A stretch of 64,000 bases of DNA from the NCBI GenBank assembly GCA_033980235.1, contig CM067064.1:30636170-30700169 (forward strand). The letters run 5' to 3'. Numbering within the stretch: the first letter of the stretch is position 1; every line of letters begins with the position of its first letter. The notes below the pieces were generated by a model. It did not search any database, was not told where the DNA came from, and saw nothing but the letters and a program-made list of their open reading frames with translations. The translations under genes and the position numbers were made by a program. Source of the stretch: Diadema setosum. Lineage: Eukaryota; Echinodermata; Echinoidea; Diadematoida; Diadematidae. Positions 49,150 to 61,343 of this stretch are shown in pieces.

Positions 49150-49325
49150 AGGCAGCAGAATGCAGATATGATGAGGAATCGCTGGGGGCACTTGACGGCG
49201 GGCCTAGGAATGGCAGGGTCCACCATCCGCCTTCTCCGGCAGCACAGACAGCAGCTGAAGATGAGGGAGACCATCAAGGTGAGCAGGAGCCAAAGGATGG
49301 GCACACCTGCCCAGAAGATGAGGGA
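49150..49325 (-). CDS. TTYH: Tweety homologue (TTYH), coding exon 2
   Basis: TTYH proteins are membrane proteins with five transmembrane helices, proposed as volume-regulated or calcium-activated anion channels or lipid-binding proteins. This 176-base exon encodes 58 residues plus two bases of a Leu codon. It starts SLIFWAGVPILW, giving one hydrophobic helix of about 24 residues. Then come the CCLCCRRRR basic/Cys cluster typical of TTYH after helix 1, a short polar loop, and the start of helix 2 (FLIISAFCC). The acceptor is CACCACCAG before the first base and the donor is GTAAGT after the last. Phase 0 at its start fits exon 1. The next exon, expected to begin with the family's Gly-rich GFYGN segment, was not found. 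Which TTYH paralogue this is cannot be told. Confidence 0.88.
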
Positions 49326-49460
49326 CTGGTGGTGGTAGAGGTGGTGGTGGGTGGTAGCAGCGGCAGCAGTTTGGAGACAAGATGGAAAAAAAGGGAGTGT
49401 AAATACAGTAGCAACATTCATGACATTGTACTGCTAGTATCTCATTCTCACCATCCTCCT

Positions 49461-49477
49461 CCCCCCCCCCCCCCCCC
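49461..49477. repeat. C homopolymer close to exon 2
   Basis: A run of 17 C on the plus strand, that is poly-G on the transcribed minus strand, about 135 bases upstream of the exon 2 acceptor. On the RNA this would be a long G run in the intron. Confidence 0.9.
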
Positions 49478-50030
49478 ACCCAGTTTTCCCTTCATCCTAA
49501 TCCCATTTCATATATTCTACAGTCATTTTATTTCTGGTGTCACTCTTGAAAAACATGAAAGATTACAAAAAAAGCAACAAAAGATGATAAAATGACAAAA
49601 ATACCTTCAGATGCAAATATACATGTATGTACAATTGAATGTACAAGGTACATATACAATGAATGTACAAAGAGAGTTGATTTTATAATATATATGTACA
49701 GTGTATTTTTTTTTTTACCGTCTGTTTCTCTTTGAAAAAATATTTTATCTAGATGCATACACACACATGTACATTCCTTTTCCTCTTACTTTACATGCCT
49801 GATGTAAATGAATTGAGTTGATACATTGTAGGCAGAGAAAAGGATAACACAAGTAGCATACCAGATCAGCAATATAGTTATATCATCAAAAGAGCCATGA
49901 AGATATCAGATGTTAGCACATGAAAGGTGTGGGCAAATAAAATTTGTTTGACAGTAAAATGTTGATGATGATTGACAAATTGCCCTACATCAATGTGAAT
50001 TTTATGAATTTGAATGATTATGTGAATTAA

Positions 50031-50591
50031 AGGACAAGTTCACCTTCATAAACATAAGGATTGAGAAAATGTAGCAATATTAATAGAACACATCATTGAA
50101 AGTTTGAGGAAAATTGGACAATCCGTTCAAAAGTTATGAATTTTTGAAGTTTTTGTGCAGTAACCGCTGGATGATAAGACTACTGCAGAGTACGATGTCA
50201 CATGCGTACAACAATATAAGGGAAATATAAAAAGAGAATTTCACAAAATTTCATCTTTTGAAAAAAGTACACATTCCCTTGACTCGTTACCGACCTATGT
50301 TATGGGTAATATCATTCCCCCTACCTTCAGAAAGAGGCAAGCCAAATGCTCTTTTATTATGCGAAAAAAATGAAGATATGTTGAATTTTCTTTACATTTT
50401 CTTTATACTGTTGTACTCATATGACATCACAAGCTGTAGTAGTCTCCTCGTCCAGCAGTTCCAACACAAAAATTTTAAAAATTCATAACTTTTGCATCGA
50501 TTGTCCAATTTTCCTCAAACTTTCACTGATGTATTCTACTAATATTGCTGCATTCTCTCAATCCTTACGTTTATGAAGGTGAACTTGTCCT
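50031..50591. mobile_element. TTAA-flanked MITE, family D, copy 1, 561 bp
   Basis: TTAA occurs at 50027-50030 and 50592-50595. The ends AGGACAAGTTCACCTTCATA are perfect inverted repeats that extend through a second block (ATAAACATAAGGATTGAGA / TCTCAATCCTTACGTTTAT) and a third (GAAAGTTTGAGGAAAATTGG and its inverse). The long arms make it a fold-back structure. The 76-codon frame inside it is also present in copy 2 but has no recognisable domain. Confidence 0.93.
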
Positions 50592-53154
50592 TTAAGCATT
50601 TTTTTTGTGTGTGTGTGTGTGTATGTGTGTGTGTGCTCATATGTTTCTGGGCAAATTTGAAGGTACAGTGTATGCTGTTTTCAGCAAGTCATGGAAATTG
50701 CAGTTTTGCTTCAAATTTAAGTGATATAAAATCACAAGGTTAATCTCCTAAACAATTCTTGTACATATTGTCTCACCTAAAATTTAAAAAAAAAATGTCT
50801 CAGCAAAGATATGATGTAAAGCTTTAACACTGGCGAATTACGTTCTCCACTTCTGACTACAGACACAATTGCACTAACTTTTTAGCCGATCATATATTTT
50901 GAAATTTTATACACCTAGTATCTCCTCACTAAAGTGACACAAAGTCAGGCAGCATGATATCTGGTAGACCTATCAATAGTCGCATCAAATGGAATACGAG
51001 AAAATCAAAACCAAAACCAAACAAAAAACAACAACAAATGCTCCACAGAAATCTGGAAATACTTGCAGTGCAGTGAAACTGAATTAAACCACTCATAATG
51101 CAGTTTGTACATGACACTGACACTTTGTGAAGTCGCCGTTTCGAACATTAACGGTATCACGTAACACAATCAGGCACCGTGTACCTACTTCAAAAAACTT
51201 TACGCGATGCCCTCCATACAAGTACAAGCTGCACGTACAGCATGTCCCCATTCTTTTATCACCATTTTGTAAACAAATATCTAACAGCATTTAAAGGCAT
51301 CCCGTCACATCCTGGCGAAGACATATCTAGCTGAAATATGGGACATGATACACTTAACTTTCTTTATGAAATCAAATATGAACACAATGCTTTTTTTTTC
51401 TACCAACTACATAGTTCAGCTACCAGAAACTGGTAATGAATCTCAATCAACATACATGTACATGTAGGTCCGTTACATGGGGGGCTTATAAAGAACATCT
51501 TGTACTTAGTGCCACGGACAAGGGAAGGTCATCAAATTTACACTTCCATACACTCCAGTGGTTATCTGAGCATGGAGCTAATGATCTGAGTGAAGAGATA
51601 GTGAATATACCATGCCTGTGATACACTTAACACACTGCTCGTGTAAATTTATCCATTATGCCTATGACTCATTTACAGCCAGCTACACACAACTCAAACA
51701 TATAGGGACCAATTGTTTTGCGACCTTGGTCCAAACAATACATGACATGCCTGAGAAAAAGTTCGGTATACAACAGAGCAGGGCAGGGTGGCCCACCCAT
51801 TGAGTCATTTCTATGACAGTAAAATTTTTTATTAGCTTAATTCTCTCTTCTTTAGCACAGGGCCCCAGCATCTTTTACTGCTGTCACTCTCCAAGACCTC
51901 CGTTTTGTATCTGGGGGATGGGGTGGGGGAAAATGGGGGGGGGGGGGAATGGGGGGAGGATGGACGGGAACTGTTTGTTTTTCTGTATGTCATGTTTTGT
52001 TTTGTTTTCCTACCATGAATACCTTCATCAACATTATGTGTGCCCAGGGACTCAGCTGCTGTTGACATGTACTGAATTGGGCAGGCATGCTGATGATCAA
52101 AACATGTACCACATAACCTTCAAAGACCAAAAGGAGATGCTGTAAACATCATGCAAAATTTGTTTTTGATGCAAAATATCAATGTTCCTTCGCTCTGCTT
52201 GTCTTATTTTTGTCTCTGACCTCTCTTCATTTCGCCCTTTCCGGCATTTTAGCATTTTCTTTTTCTTTCCTCTATTGATGACATAAATATTTTGACAATT
52301 TCACTATCATGGTACCAAGAGAATAATATTATGCAAATTTATACAGTGCTACATTTTAAAACAAAACAGATCTGTATTCACATTTCTATCAATATTCAAG
52401 TATTATATAATTTCACTTACTTCTACTCAATCCTTACTCCAAGTTTGTTTGTTTGCTTGTTGTTGTTTTTTTGCCTTCTATCATCCTTGCTATAAATGTG
52501 TATCTACTCTTATACTTATCATTATTATTTCTGTATGAGGAGCGTCAGAGGTATGATTTGGGACTATTGGGTATTCAATATCAAATGTCACTAGACCTAT
52601 TCCCATGCAATGTTTATAGTTTTCTTCTTCTTTTTTTTAAAGACCTGATTACTTCAAAACCTGATGACACACAACTCTTTCAAAGTACTGCACTTGGATA
52701 TATCAAAAGAGTTTTTTAGTTTAAGTACAATCACTTACAGTAGTCTGGTCGTTCTCTCCTTCAAGTAGTAAGAGCACAAATTTCCTTGTACTTCACCTGA
52801 CCCTAAATGCCTTCACCATGAATAACGTCCCCGACACAATAGCTGAGCAAGAGGGGGGAACCTAAGCCCCCGTTCATCGATAGGATTTTCTCCATGAAAG
52901 AGTCTGGGAGGGGAGTGCAGAACCCATTGTATGGGGGTTCTTTTTCAAATTGAAAAGTATTATGGAGAGCCAGTTACGAGCTAAAAGCTTGTGTACAGTG
53001 CATTATATACACATCCAATGGCTCAATGTACATTGTACATTGCAAAGTAAGAGAGGTTTTCCTTTTCTTTTCTTCTTTCTGTAAGAGGACAACTTTGACA
53101 TCCCCTTTTCATCAACAAAGCCACATGAACTATTTTGATGAAACCATTTCTTAA

Positions 53155-53522
53155 AGGCATAATTACCCATTTGCAGATGAAACAAAAACCAAGCATTAGT
53201 GCTTTAAAATAGTTCTAAAATGTGAGTTAGGGATAGAAACAATCTGATGTAAACATTTGAACAAGTATAATTGATGTTAAGTATTGTTAAATATACAGAA
53301 TGTGAACAACAGTTATAATAAAAATGTCTCCAGACTAAAACCGTCTACAGTTATGGTTTAATAAGAAAAATAGTGATATCTCCTTATAAATATTTTAGGC
53401 TTTATTGCAAAAATTTTATATGGTAGGACGTTTTGTGATACAACTGACCAACACCTATACACATCAAAAAAAGATATCATGAACATTTTTTAAATCACTG
53501 CTCCCCAAGGTAAACAAGACCT
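53155..53522 (+). mobile_element. TTAA-flanked MITE, family B, copy 2
   Basis: TTAA at 53151-53154 and 53523-53526. It starts AGGCATAATTACCCATTTGC and ends AAGGTAAACAAGACCT. Its 368 bp align with copies 1 and 3. Confidence 0.9.
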
Positions 53523-53990
53523 TTAATATTGCAAGACAGCTTAGAGTTTACCTGTAAAGTGCAATGCCAGTTTATCTGCCAGATGAACCGAGGACTGACG
53601 GTTAATTAGAAACACGTAGCCATACTTCCTAACAAAACAGGGGGAAAAAAATGTAGGGGAATACTGTTCCCACATACTGCTCTGGGAACCATCTGCTACG
53701 GTACCAGAAAGACTACATGTAGGTAGGGCCTATATAATACAATTTTATCTTTTATTCTAAATTGTGTGATACATGGTGTAAAGGCAATGTTTACGTAGTA
53801 AAGCTATTTCATTTACAAAATATTATGTAATTGAATAATTAAGAGTTTTACAAGTTGTAAGTGCATGTGTGCGTGTGTGTGATTGACCGAAACCAAAATT
53901 ATTGCTTGTAACAATGTACTGCGTACACGTACAATTAACTGTCCTATATTGGGTGTTTATTGTCTCTTCATGCAACTCTTTGTTAATTCT

Positions 53991-54083
53991 TTAACCCGTT
54001 GAGGACGGACTGATTTTGCTATAACACGCATTTCCCATTGACACTTGCCCGAATATACTCAGGACTCGTTGTCAACGGGTTAA
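53991..54083. mobile_element. Short palindromic MITE, copy 2, 93 bp
   Basis: TTAACCCGTTGAGGACG at the left and its near inverse CGTTGTCAACGGGTTAA at the right bound 93 bp. The TTAA at each tip may be the target duplication. Copy 1, more decayed, is at 19021. Confidence 0.8.
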
Positions 54084-54718
54084 ACAAATACAGTGTAACT
54101 TTTTCTCTCCACAATGATCAATACATGTAACTCCCAAACAAGTAATGAAATCATCAGGATTGACAGTTTTCTTTCGTTATGCATTAAAATGTTTTTGTTT
54201 ATGGCCAAACAAATAAAGTATATAGAAACTTAGAATTAGATAAGATTACCTTGGGACCTGAATTTTTGTTTTGTTGTTAAACATAAAAGGGGAGTGATTT
54301 GTGTAATGAATACACTGGGACTTTACGTACAGTAGGTGCCCAATGAATATCATCCAACATCAACAACATGTTCGATGAAAACTAGGATGACTTGGTTAAT
54401 CAAACTGTAAGGGAGGTTATGGTAACCGAAGCTCCAAGGACTGAACATTGTGTTATCAGTTGGTGATTTGACTTGTCAATGACAGCTTTGCTGTTTAGTC
54501 TAAAAACGAGGACACCAAGTTCCGGGTACCGTACTGTATGCTGGGCCAACATTGGATTTGCTTTAATGATCCATGAATTGAATCTACATGTACATGTAGA
54601 TCTTTAAAAACAAAATATATATCAAAAAGCTGGTAATACATGTACCAGTGCAGGTGGTACTGGTAGAAGGGGGTATACATGTATATCAAGTAGTAGGCCT
54701 ATACATACAGATGCTTAA

Positions 54719-55291
54719 AGGACAAGTTCTCCTTCATAAACATAAGGATTGTGAGAATGTAGCAATATTGGTAGAACACATCATTGAAAGTTTGAGGAAA
54801 ATCGGACAATCCGTTCAAAAGTTACAGTATGAATTTTTGAAGTTTTTGTGAAGTAACCTCTGGATGAGAAGACTACTGCAGTGTGTGAATAACTTAGATG
54901 TCACATGCGTACAACACTATAAGGAAAATATAAAGAGAATTTCACAAAATCTCATCTTTTGAAAAAAGTACACATTCCCCCGACTCGTTACCGACAAGTG
55001 TTATGGGTAATATTATTCCCCCTGCCTTTAGAAAGAGGCAAGTCAAGTGCTCTTTTATTATGCGAAAAAAGTGAAAATATACTGAATTTTCTTTACATTG
55101 TCTTTATACTGTTGTACGCATATGACTCACAAGCTGAAGTAGTCTCCTCATCCAGCGGTTCCAACACAAATATTTTAAAAATTCATAGCTTTTGCATCGA
55201 TTGTCCAATTTTCCTCAAACTTTCACTGATGTGTTCTACTAATATTGTTGCATTCTCTCAATCCTTATGTTTATGAAGGTGAACTTGTCCT
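54719..55291. mobile_element. TTAA-flanked MITE, family D, copy 2, 573 bp
   Basis: TTAA at 54715-54718 and 55292-55295. It is highly similar to copy 1 at 50031 in the same orientation, with small insertions and substitutions. Both copies lie in TTYH intron 1, 4.7 kb apart. Confidence 0.93.
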
Positions 55292-55679
55292 TTAACAACG
55301 CGGTAGAAATCTCACTAACTTACTATGATGCCACACCAGTTGCTAAATTCAAGAGGACGAAATCACAAGATCAAACAATTCCTAATGTAAGAACCCTGGC
55401 TCACAAACATCCATTCTTTCCAGATAGAGACTCCACCTTACACAAAATGTAGGCCTCTCTGCAAATCCTTGCCCGAGGAGATGGTGAGCTGTGCTACTCT
55501 CGATCAGTTCTGAAACAAGGTGTCTACAGCCAACTCTGCTAATAAAGGGGCAGGGTTGTTTTTACTTGCTTTTTCTTTACTTTTTGGTTACTTCTTTTGA
55601 AACACCATGAGCACTAGCACTGGCCAGCCAAAAGTACAAAATATTTTTATACTAGAAGATGGATTGTACTTTACATGAT

Positions 55680-55762
55680 GGTAAAAGAAGAAAAAGAAGG
55701 AAGAAGAAGAAGAAGAGGATGATGATGATGATGATAAAGACGAAGAAGAAGAGGAGGAGGCA
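55680..55762. repeat. (GAA)n/(GAT)n purine-rich tract
   Basis: AAGAAGAAGA units with an internal (GAT)n block, then GAGGAGGAG. The Ser- or Lys-rich frames across it are artefacts. Confidence 0.9.
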
Positions 55763-56021
55763 GGTTCATCTGACACACAGAGATCTTTATGAGAAGAAGG
55801 AGAACAGGTTCAAGGCATCATCAACTACCCCCATGCTTCTAAGCCTTTTTCAATAGGAGGCCCAGTTTGGCTCACAGTTTTGTCTCGAGGTCCAGTAAGG
55901 TTGAATACGAATCTTTTAATTTCATTTTTGGCCCACATCGTGCCCCACCTGTGAGAGCTGTGTGGACCATCGGTTGAGAGAAGGGCAGAACTAAACCACA
56001 CTCTGAAATGCCCCAGCTTAA

Positions 56022-56380
56022 AGGTCCAGTTTACCTTTGGGAGCAGTGATTTAAAAAATGTTGAAGATATCACATTTGGTGCATATGTGTAGGTCTGTTG
56101 TATCATAAAACATCCTACCATATGAAATATTTGCAATAAAACCTAAAATATAAGGAGATATCAGGGTTTTTCTTAATAAACCATAACTGTATACGGTTTA
56201 GTCTGGAAACATTTTTATTATAACTATTGTTCACATTTTGTGTATTTAACAACACTTAACATCAATTATATGGATTCAACTTTTGACAGAGGTTGTTTCT
56301 ATCCGTAATTCACATTTTACAACTATTTTAAAGCACTAATGCTGGGTTTTTGTTTCATCTGCAAATGGTAAATTATGCCT
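56022..56380 (-). mobile_element. TTAA-flanked MITE, family B, copy 3, inverted
   Basis: TTAA at 56018-56021 and 56381-56384. It starts AGGTCCAGTTTACCTTTGGG and ends GGTAAATTATGCCT, the inverse arrangement of copy 2. Confidence 0.9.
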
Positions 56381-56384
56381 TTAA

Positions 56385-58483
56385 AAAATATGCAAGGCTC
56401 CTTGTATTAATAACTCAATTAGAACTGAGGAGACCCCCAAATTCAGGTCTATGCCTCAGTTTCAGAGCATATCATGTCATGTTCGGCATGTCCTTCTTGT
56501 TCCTGGTGCAAAAATAGATACTGGCAATGCTTGGGGGGGGGGGGGGGGAGACTGATGTCTGGGCCTTCCTGAAAAGCCATGCTGGCACTGAACAGGCTAC
56601 CCGAGGCCCAGTTACAAGAGATCATATTAATTGTCATTCATAATCATTTCATACAGGGTGACCTCAAGCACTAGTGACTATGAGTGTGCAAAGGGGCAAA
56701 AGCTCAAATCAGAGGAAACTTCCATATGGTTCGAGTTGTATATATCTCCCGCCACCCCCCAACTAAACCCATAATCTATCATTAGGGATTTTTTTTTTCA
56801 GCATTACATGAACGCTACATACTGTACATACAAAAAATAATAACAATCTGTATCAATAATGCCACAAAATCACATGCATACTTGCCAACTCTCCCAATAG
56901 AATACATCCTTCTTAGAGATTCGAACCAATTTTTTTTTAATCTAATCTACAGACACACAAAACACCTTATAAAGTATGAAGCGAATCACACAATGTCATA
57001 TTGAAAAACAAACAAGTTTCACATCATAACAGGTTGAGGGGACATCCCATTGCTTTGCTCTTTTTAACTTTCTCAATATACCACACAGCTCTCTTTCACT
57101 TTCAAATGTTGACAAGTATGTGCTGCACCAGAAAGCTCTATAAAACATTGCAAGTTCACTTTTATTTTCTGTATCCTGAGGAGTTCACTGCACTTATTGT
57201 TTTGATATTTTTTGGTGGGTTTTTTTTCCAGGACACTCTCATGCTACTTTGTAAATTACTTCCTGTCAACTGTTAACTTGGTTGATAAATTGTACTTCCT
57301 CTCCTTTTCAACAAGAGTGAGTATACAATTGTAGGTGGGGTGGTATTCTGTTTTCTTTCTTCTTTTCTTTTTCTTTTTTTTTTTGGGGGGGGGGTGAAAC
57401 TCAAATCAGAACTTTTTCCCTTTCTTCATTTTCTTTAGCCTATAAAAAGTTAGCGTACAAGTTGTAATCTTTGGTCATTTCTGTCAGCAAAACTATCCTG
57501 CTGCCTTGAAAATAATTATACCCTTGGAATATTAAAGGACAATGTGTAGGCCTACATTCTGTTAAACTGCTAAGATTGTTTGTTTTTTGGGGGAGGGGGA
57601 CCATAAGAGAAGACTAGAGGATCAGAACTCAGAAGTCATTTTTTGTTTCAGGGCAAGAAATTTCAAGAAATGGTAAAATGATTATTACTATCAGTAAATC
57701 CTAAATTTAATTTGAAAAAGTGGCATGAACACAAGGAGCAACAGTCAAACAGTTCTGGATTTAATTCATAAAGTAGTACATTTATATAATTATGATATCT
57801 CTCAATTGTCATCACACACACACACACACACAAAATATGCATGGAGCTATAGATGGCAAGTGCTGTAAAATTGCACCACACAATGTCTTGTTTTTCTTTC
57901 TTGTCCAATGGCACACCTTTATGATGCACAGACAGAAAAGAATGGTGTCAAGCTGAAGCAGAATTTTGTTGTAATTGATGATGAATAATGTGAGACTGAT
58001 CATTTTACCTAAGTAAAAAGGGGGGGGGGGAGCGCAAGTAAAGGTCGCATCCATCAACTTGTACCACACATTCAACTTTCATAGAATTATAAAGAAACAG
58101 TATATATGTACTAGTATTCCGGGTATCTAAACATACGTTTTTCTAATGCAATACTTTGCATAAGGTTATATATATAGGCCCTACATGAAATGTTGTTTTG
58201 TTAAATGTTACACAATATTTAATATTAGGTAACCAGAAAGAAAACTTCGGCAAAAACTTCGACTAAGTTTTGTCAAGGGAAAATGAAAACCTATTTTTAA
58301 ATCTACATCCCACCATTAAATGGTTCCCAAATTCTGTACACAAGTGCAAGTACAAGTAGGCTGTTAGTGTTACTTGAACCTACAATCCATCTTTGCTTCT
58401 GAAACTGTCATTTTGATGACCTTATTGAACGGCATTCTGACTGAGAAAGAGGTGAAGAAATTCGACAATGTTGGAAATATCAC
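56385..58483. other. Intronic, no exon recognised
   Basis: Part of TTYH intron 1. It contains G runs (56532-56548, 57385-57393, 58021-58030) and a short (CA)n at 57813-57832. No further exon was recognised. Confidence 0.6.
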
Positions 58484-58630
58484 CTGTACATATGCGTCGT
58501 TACTGGGATCAAACGTCGGATTCTGTCTCTTCAACCCGTTGTAGGATATGTGCGGCCAACTGTGGAAAAAATTGGCGAGCCACATCGCCGAGTAATTTTG
58601 GGAATAATAATGTTCCACTAATTGCCACAT
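58484..58630 (-). CDS. TTYH: Tweety homologue (TTYH), coding exon 1
   Basis: Exactly 49 codons from the ATG at 58630 to CAG at 58484, followed by a GT donor. The peptide has the order seen at the TTYH N-terminus: a short leader, then NYSAMWLANFFHSWPHI, where vertebrate members have an aromatic pair and a Leu-His-x-Leu-Pro-His-like segment. It then passes through TFDPSNDAYVQ, matching the family's F-x-P-x-x-x-x-Y-x-Q just before helix 1. The join Q to S in phase 0 with exon 2 recreates the family layout. The segment is extracellular in known TTYH structures. The ATG at 58630 is the first in this frame, with a purine (A) at -3. The later ATG at residue 16 would cut the family segment. Confidence 0.87.
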
Positions 58631-59050
58631 CGTGATATGATACTCTCGTCCGACACACGAAATAACGGAAACTTAAGAGTTAAAAATCCATTAAATCCTT
58701 CTGGAAAGACAGTCTGTATAAGTCCAAATAGAGCGTAATCACTAGTACAATCCACAGATGATCTGCGAAGGTATAGAAGTAAACGTCCAAGTCCACGGCA
58801 GGATTTCTGCCGGTTTGATCTGTACTACTCGTATACTCCGTCCGCCTGCGTATTGTGCTTCCCGGCCTCCGGTGACCTGCCTGCTGGGCGCTTCAGATAC
58901 CAACACACCGCTGACCCGGCGTATGGTGCTGGATGGATACGTACACACACACACGAAAAGCTCTCGCGCTACATGGTATTGTACAAACCGCTGAACGACT
59001 TTACACAACGAATACGCACATCTTGTACCAATCGTATAAATGAAGTGCAG
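58631..59050 (-). promoter_or_regulatory. Probable TTYH 5' UTR and promoter region
   Basis: The 400 bp upstream of the start codon are GC- and CpG-richer than the rest of the area, with GGCCTCCGGTGACC and CGCTGACCCGGCG words around 58863-58921 and no simple repeats except a CACACACACG tract near 58943. No TATA box at an obvious distance was assigned. The transcription start cannot be placed from sequence alone. Confidence 0.45.
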
Positions 59051-60060
59051 TAATAGTAGTAGTATACAAGTAGTATACAGGTAGTATACCCTACAAATCT
59101 ACCAGTTCAAGGACTACAAGTCATAGCACTCTTCCAAAGAGTTCATCATATTGTCAGCCACGAGAATTTTGTAAGCATGATGTAAGCATGAATTTCGCGA
59201 GTTCCTGCGTTCTCGAAGTCCGATAACAACAAAAATATGAAAATCCTGAAATCTCTTTTGACATTTTGGGATATAAGAATATAGAATGATTCATCATGCT
59301 CAAAAATAGAGAATATCACATGTAAACCATTTGAACATTTTTTTTTTTACACTGCCACGTATTCATAGGCCCTATTACTACCTGAAAATGTTATCTACTG
59401 AAATATATGATCCATGGTGTTGAAATTATATAGGCCCTATGGAGTCCTTTAGATGGATAAATAAGTATTAAGTTTCAAATAACAGAAGAGAAAAAGAGAA
59501 AAATGAAATGTACCCTCTTTATTGGTTGATTTCTGCCTGTTTTGAAGAGACTATAGGGGGATATTTAATGATTTGCTTAGATTCGGCTTGGTTTGAGTTT
59601 AATTTCTTTCCATTTCAAAAAAAAAAGTTGAAAAGATATAGAGACACATATTAGGGCCTAAGAGATGCAAATGATACTAGTCGAAGAAGAGTAGTGATTA
59701 AGTAAAAAAATAAAAATAAACAAACATTCCATGGAATCACGTGTGCAATGTGCAATCCGTGTTTGAAAAAAAAAGTAATATCCTCTTGCTACAATAGCGA
59801 TTAGGCATGTACGGAACATAATCTTATGCATCTATCTGCCCCCTGTTGTTATCATTTCATCTTTCAATCTCTTTAGCATAATTAGGCCTATAAACTCATT
59901 GTGTATTTTATTGTAAACAAGTTTTACAATTTGATTATTTACACAGGGAAAATTAAAGTGAACTCTTATGATTTTCAACGAATTATTTATTTACTTATGA
60001 GGAGAAAAAAATCTAATTTTGAGTGGTGCCGAGGATAACGACGATGATTCTTCTATGATT
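59051..60060. other. No gene recognised
   Basis: AT-rich unique sequence with short A and T runs. A TAGTATACAGGTAGTATAC-type direct repeat lies at 59058-59089. Nothing else was recognised. Confidence 0.5.
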
Positions 60061-60236
60061 CATGATAGTTAATAATCGTTGGAACTTTGCTTTCGTTTAC
60101 TGTATCAACCTTGGAGGGAAGGGGAAAATGCGTTCTGGAGTCCGCCAGCTGGCTGGTGCAGGAGCGTGCTTTGGGAGAGATGGGAGATTGTTATTTGTCG
60201 CCCTCTCTTGTCTCTGACATTTTATTTTTCCTCGGC

Positions 60237-60305
60237 CTCTCCTCCTCCTCCTCCTCCTCCTCCTCCTCTTGCTCCTCCTCTTGCTCCTCCTCTTATTCCT
60301 CCTCA
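60237..60305. repeat. (TCC)n microsatellite
   Basis: CTCCTC units with CTTG and TTAT interruptions. The Ser-, Pro- or Arg-rich frames here are artefacts. Confidence 0.93.
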
Positions 60306-60419
60306 TCTTCATCCGGACCCAAATATCTCCTCATCTCTCTTTCTCTTAGGAGTGGGTACCATGGAGGACAGGTGGTCTCCATGAAGTTCAAGGTATCTCT
60401 CAGTAGCTTCCGACCACTA

Positions 60420-60620
60420 TTTATATAAATAGCCCAAGGGGAATACCCAGATTGCGCGCTCCGCCGCGCAAGACGCTTGCACTGAGCGCGCCAAATTGTA
60501 AACACCCGTCTCAACCTGAAACCCACGCACACGTGTACAACCGTGATGCTTTCGGATTGATGAGTAGGCCTGTAAGTGTAATAGCCTACACGGTAGGGGC
60601 CTAAGTATAAAGACAGGTCC
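60420..60620. other. CpG-rich unique segment
   Basis: GCGCGCTCCGCCGCGCAAGA and GAGCGCGCC (about 60456-60492) give local CpG density far above the surroundings. It could be part of a promoter or a decayed transposon end. No gene was linked to it. Confidence 0.3.
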
Positions 60621-61339
60621 ATCACCATTATGCAGTCTTTTTCTCAGGTTATCACCTCAGCCAAGGAGGGAGGTTATAATTATGATCATCGGCGTTGGTT
60701 AGTCAGTTTGCAATAAATAACTCAAAAAGTTTGGAGCGAATTGAAAAAAAAAGTTGCAGAAAAAATCAAAAAGGACACAAAAAATATACGAATCAATTTC
60801 GGTAATGATCCGGAAATTTTTATGGACTCGCTTTCTTATTTATTTATTTTTATCTTTGGGGCCTGTTTATTATTTTTTTTTTTTTTTGTTTCCTTGTCAG
60901 CCAATTAACCCCGGAAGTGGCACCAGAAAATGTGGCAGCAAGATACTAACTTGATAGGAATTTTCTCTGAATGAAATTATCACAAACTGATAAGATCTAG
61001 GTATGGTAGCTAATTATCGATGCGATGAACACTATAGCCTTTAATTACCTTCAGTAGTTCTAAGGCGTTGACCTATAGTATAATCTATTATCTATGACAG
61101 CATGCCACTGGCTAAATGTTGGGCCTGCATCATTTCTACAAATAGTATGCCAAATCAAAGATACACCGTACGTACGCGGTCCACGTACTCTAAGGCCTGC
61201 AGATCGAAGATGTCCGCAAAATTATTCATATATAGGCTTACTCCTATTTTTTTTTCTCTCGGTTATGCCAATTTTTAATAAAATGATATATTTGTGGTGG
61301 CACTCAGGCATCGGTTTGATACCTTACACATTGTCATAC
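60621..61339. other. No gene recognised
   Basis: Unique AT-rich sequence. The 16-base GTACGTACGCGGTCCACGTAC-like CpG cluster at 61167-61187 is a loose palindrome. No gene signal was seen. Confidence 0.5.
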
Positions 61340-61343
61340 TTAA

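Larger units (their letters stand above)
49326..58483 (-). other. TTYH intron 1, about 9.2 kb
   Basis: It runs from the donor CAG/GTGATA after exon 1 to the acceptor CACCAG before exon 2. It holds two copies of a 561-573 bp TTAA-flanked MITE, two copies of MITE family B, a 93 bp palindromic MITE, CA and GAA-type repeats and several G or C runs. No other exon was recognised in it. The donor is weaker than consensus at positions +4 to +6. Confidence 0.8.

Noticed and set aside
50258..50488. Similar 76- and 105-codon frames at 50258 and 54959
   Set aside because: They lie inside the two copies of MITE family D, and the similarity is that of the repeat. No transposase motif is present.
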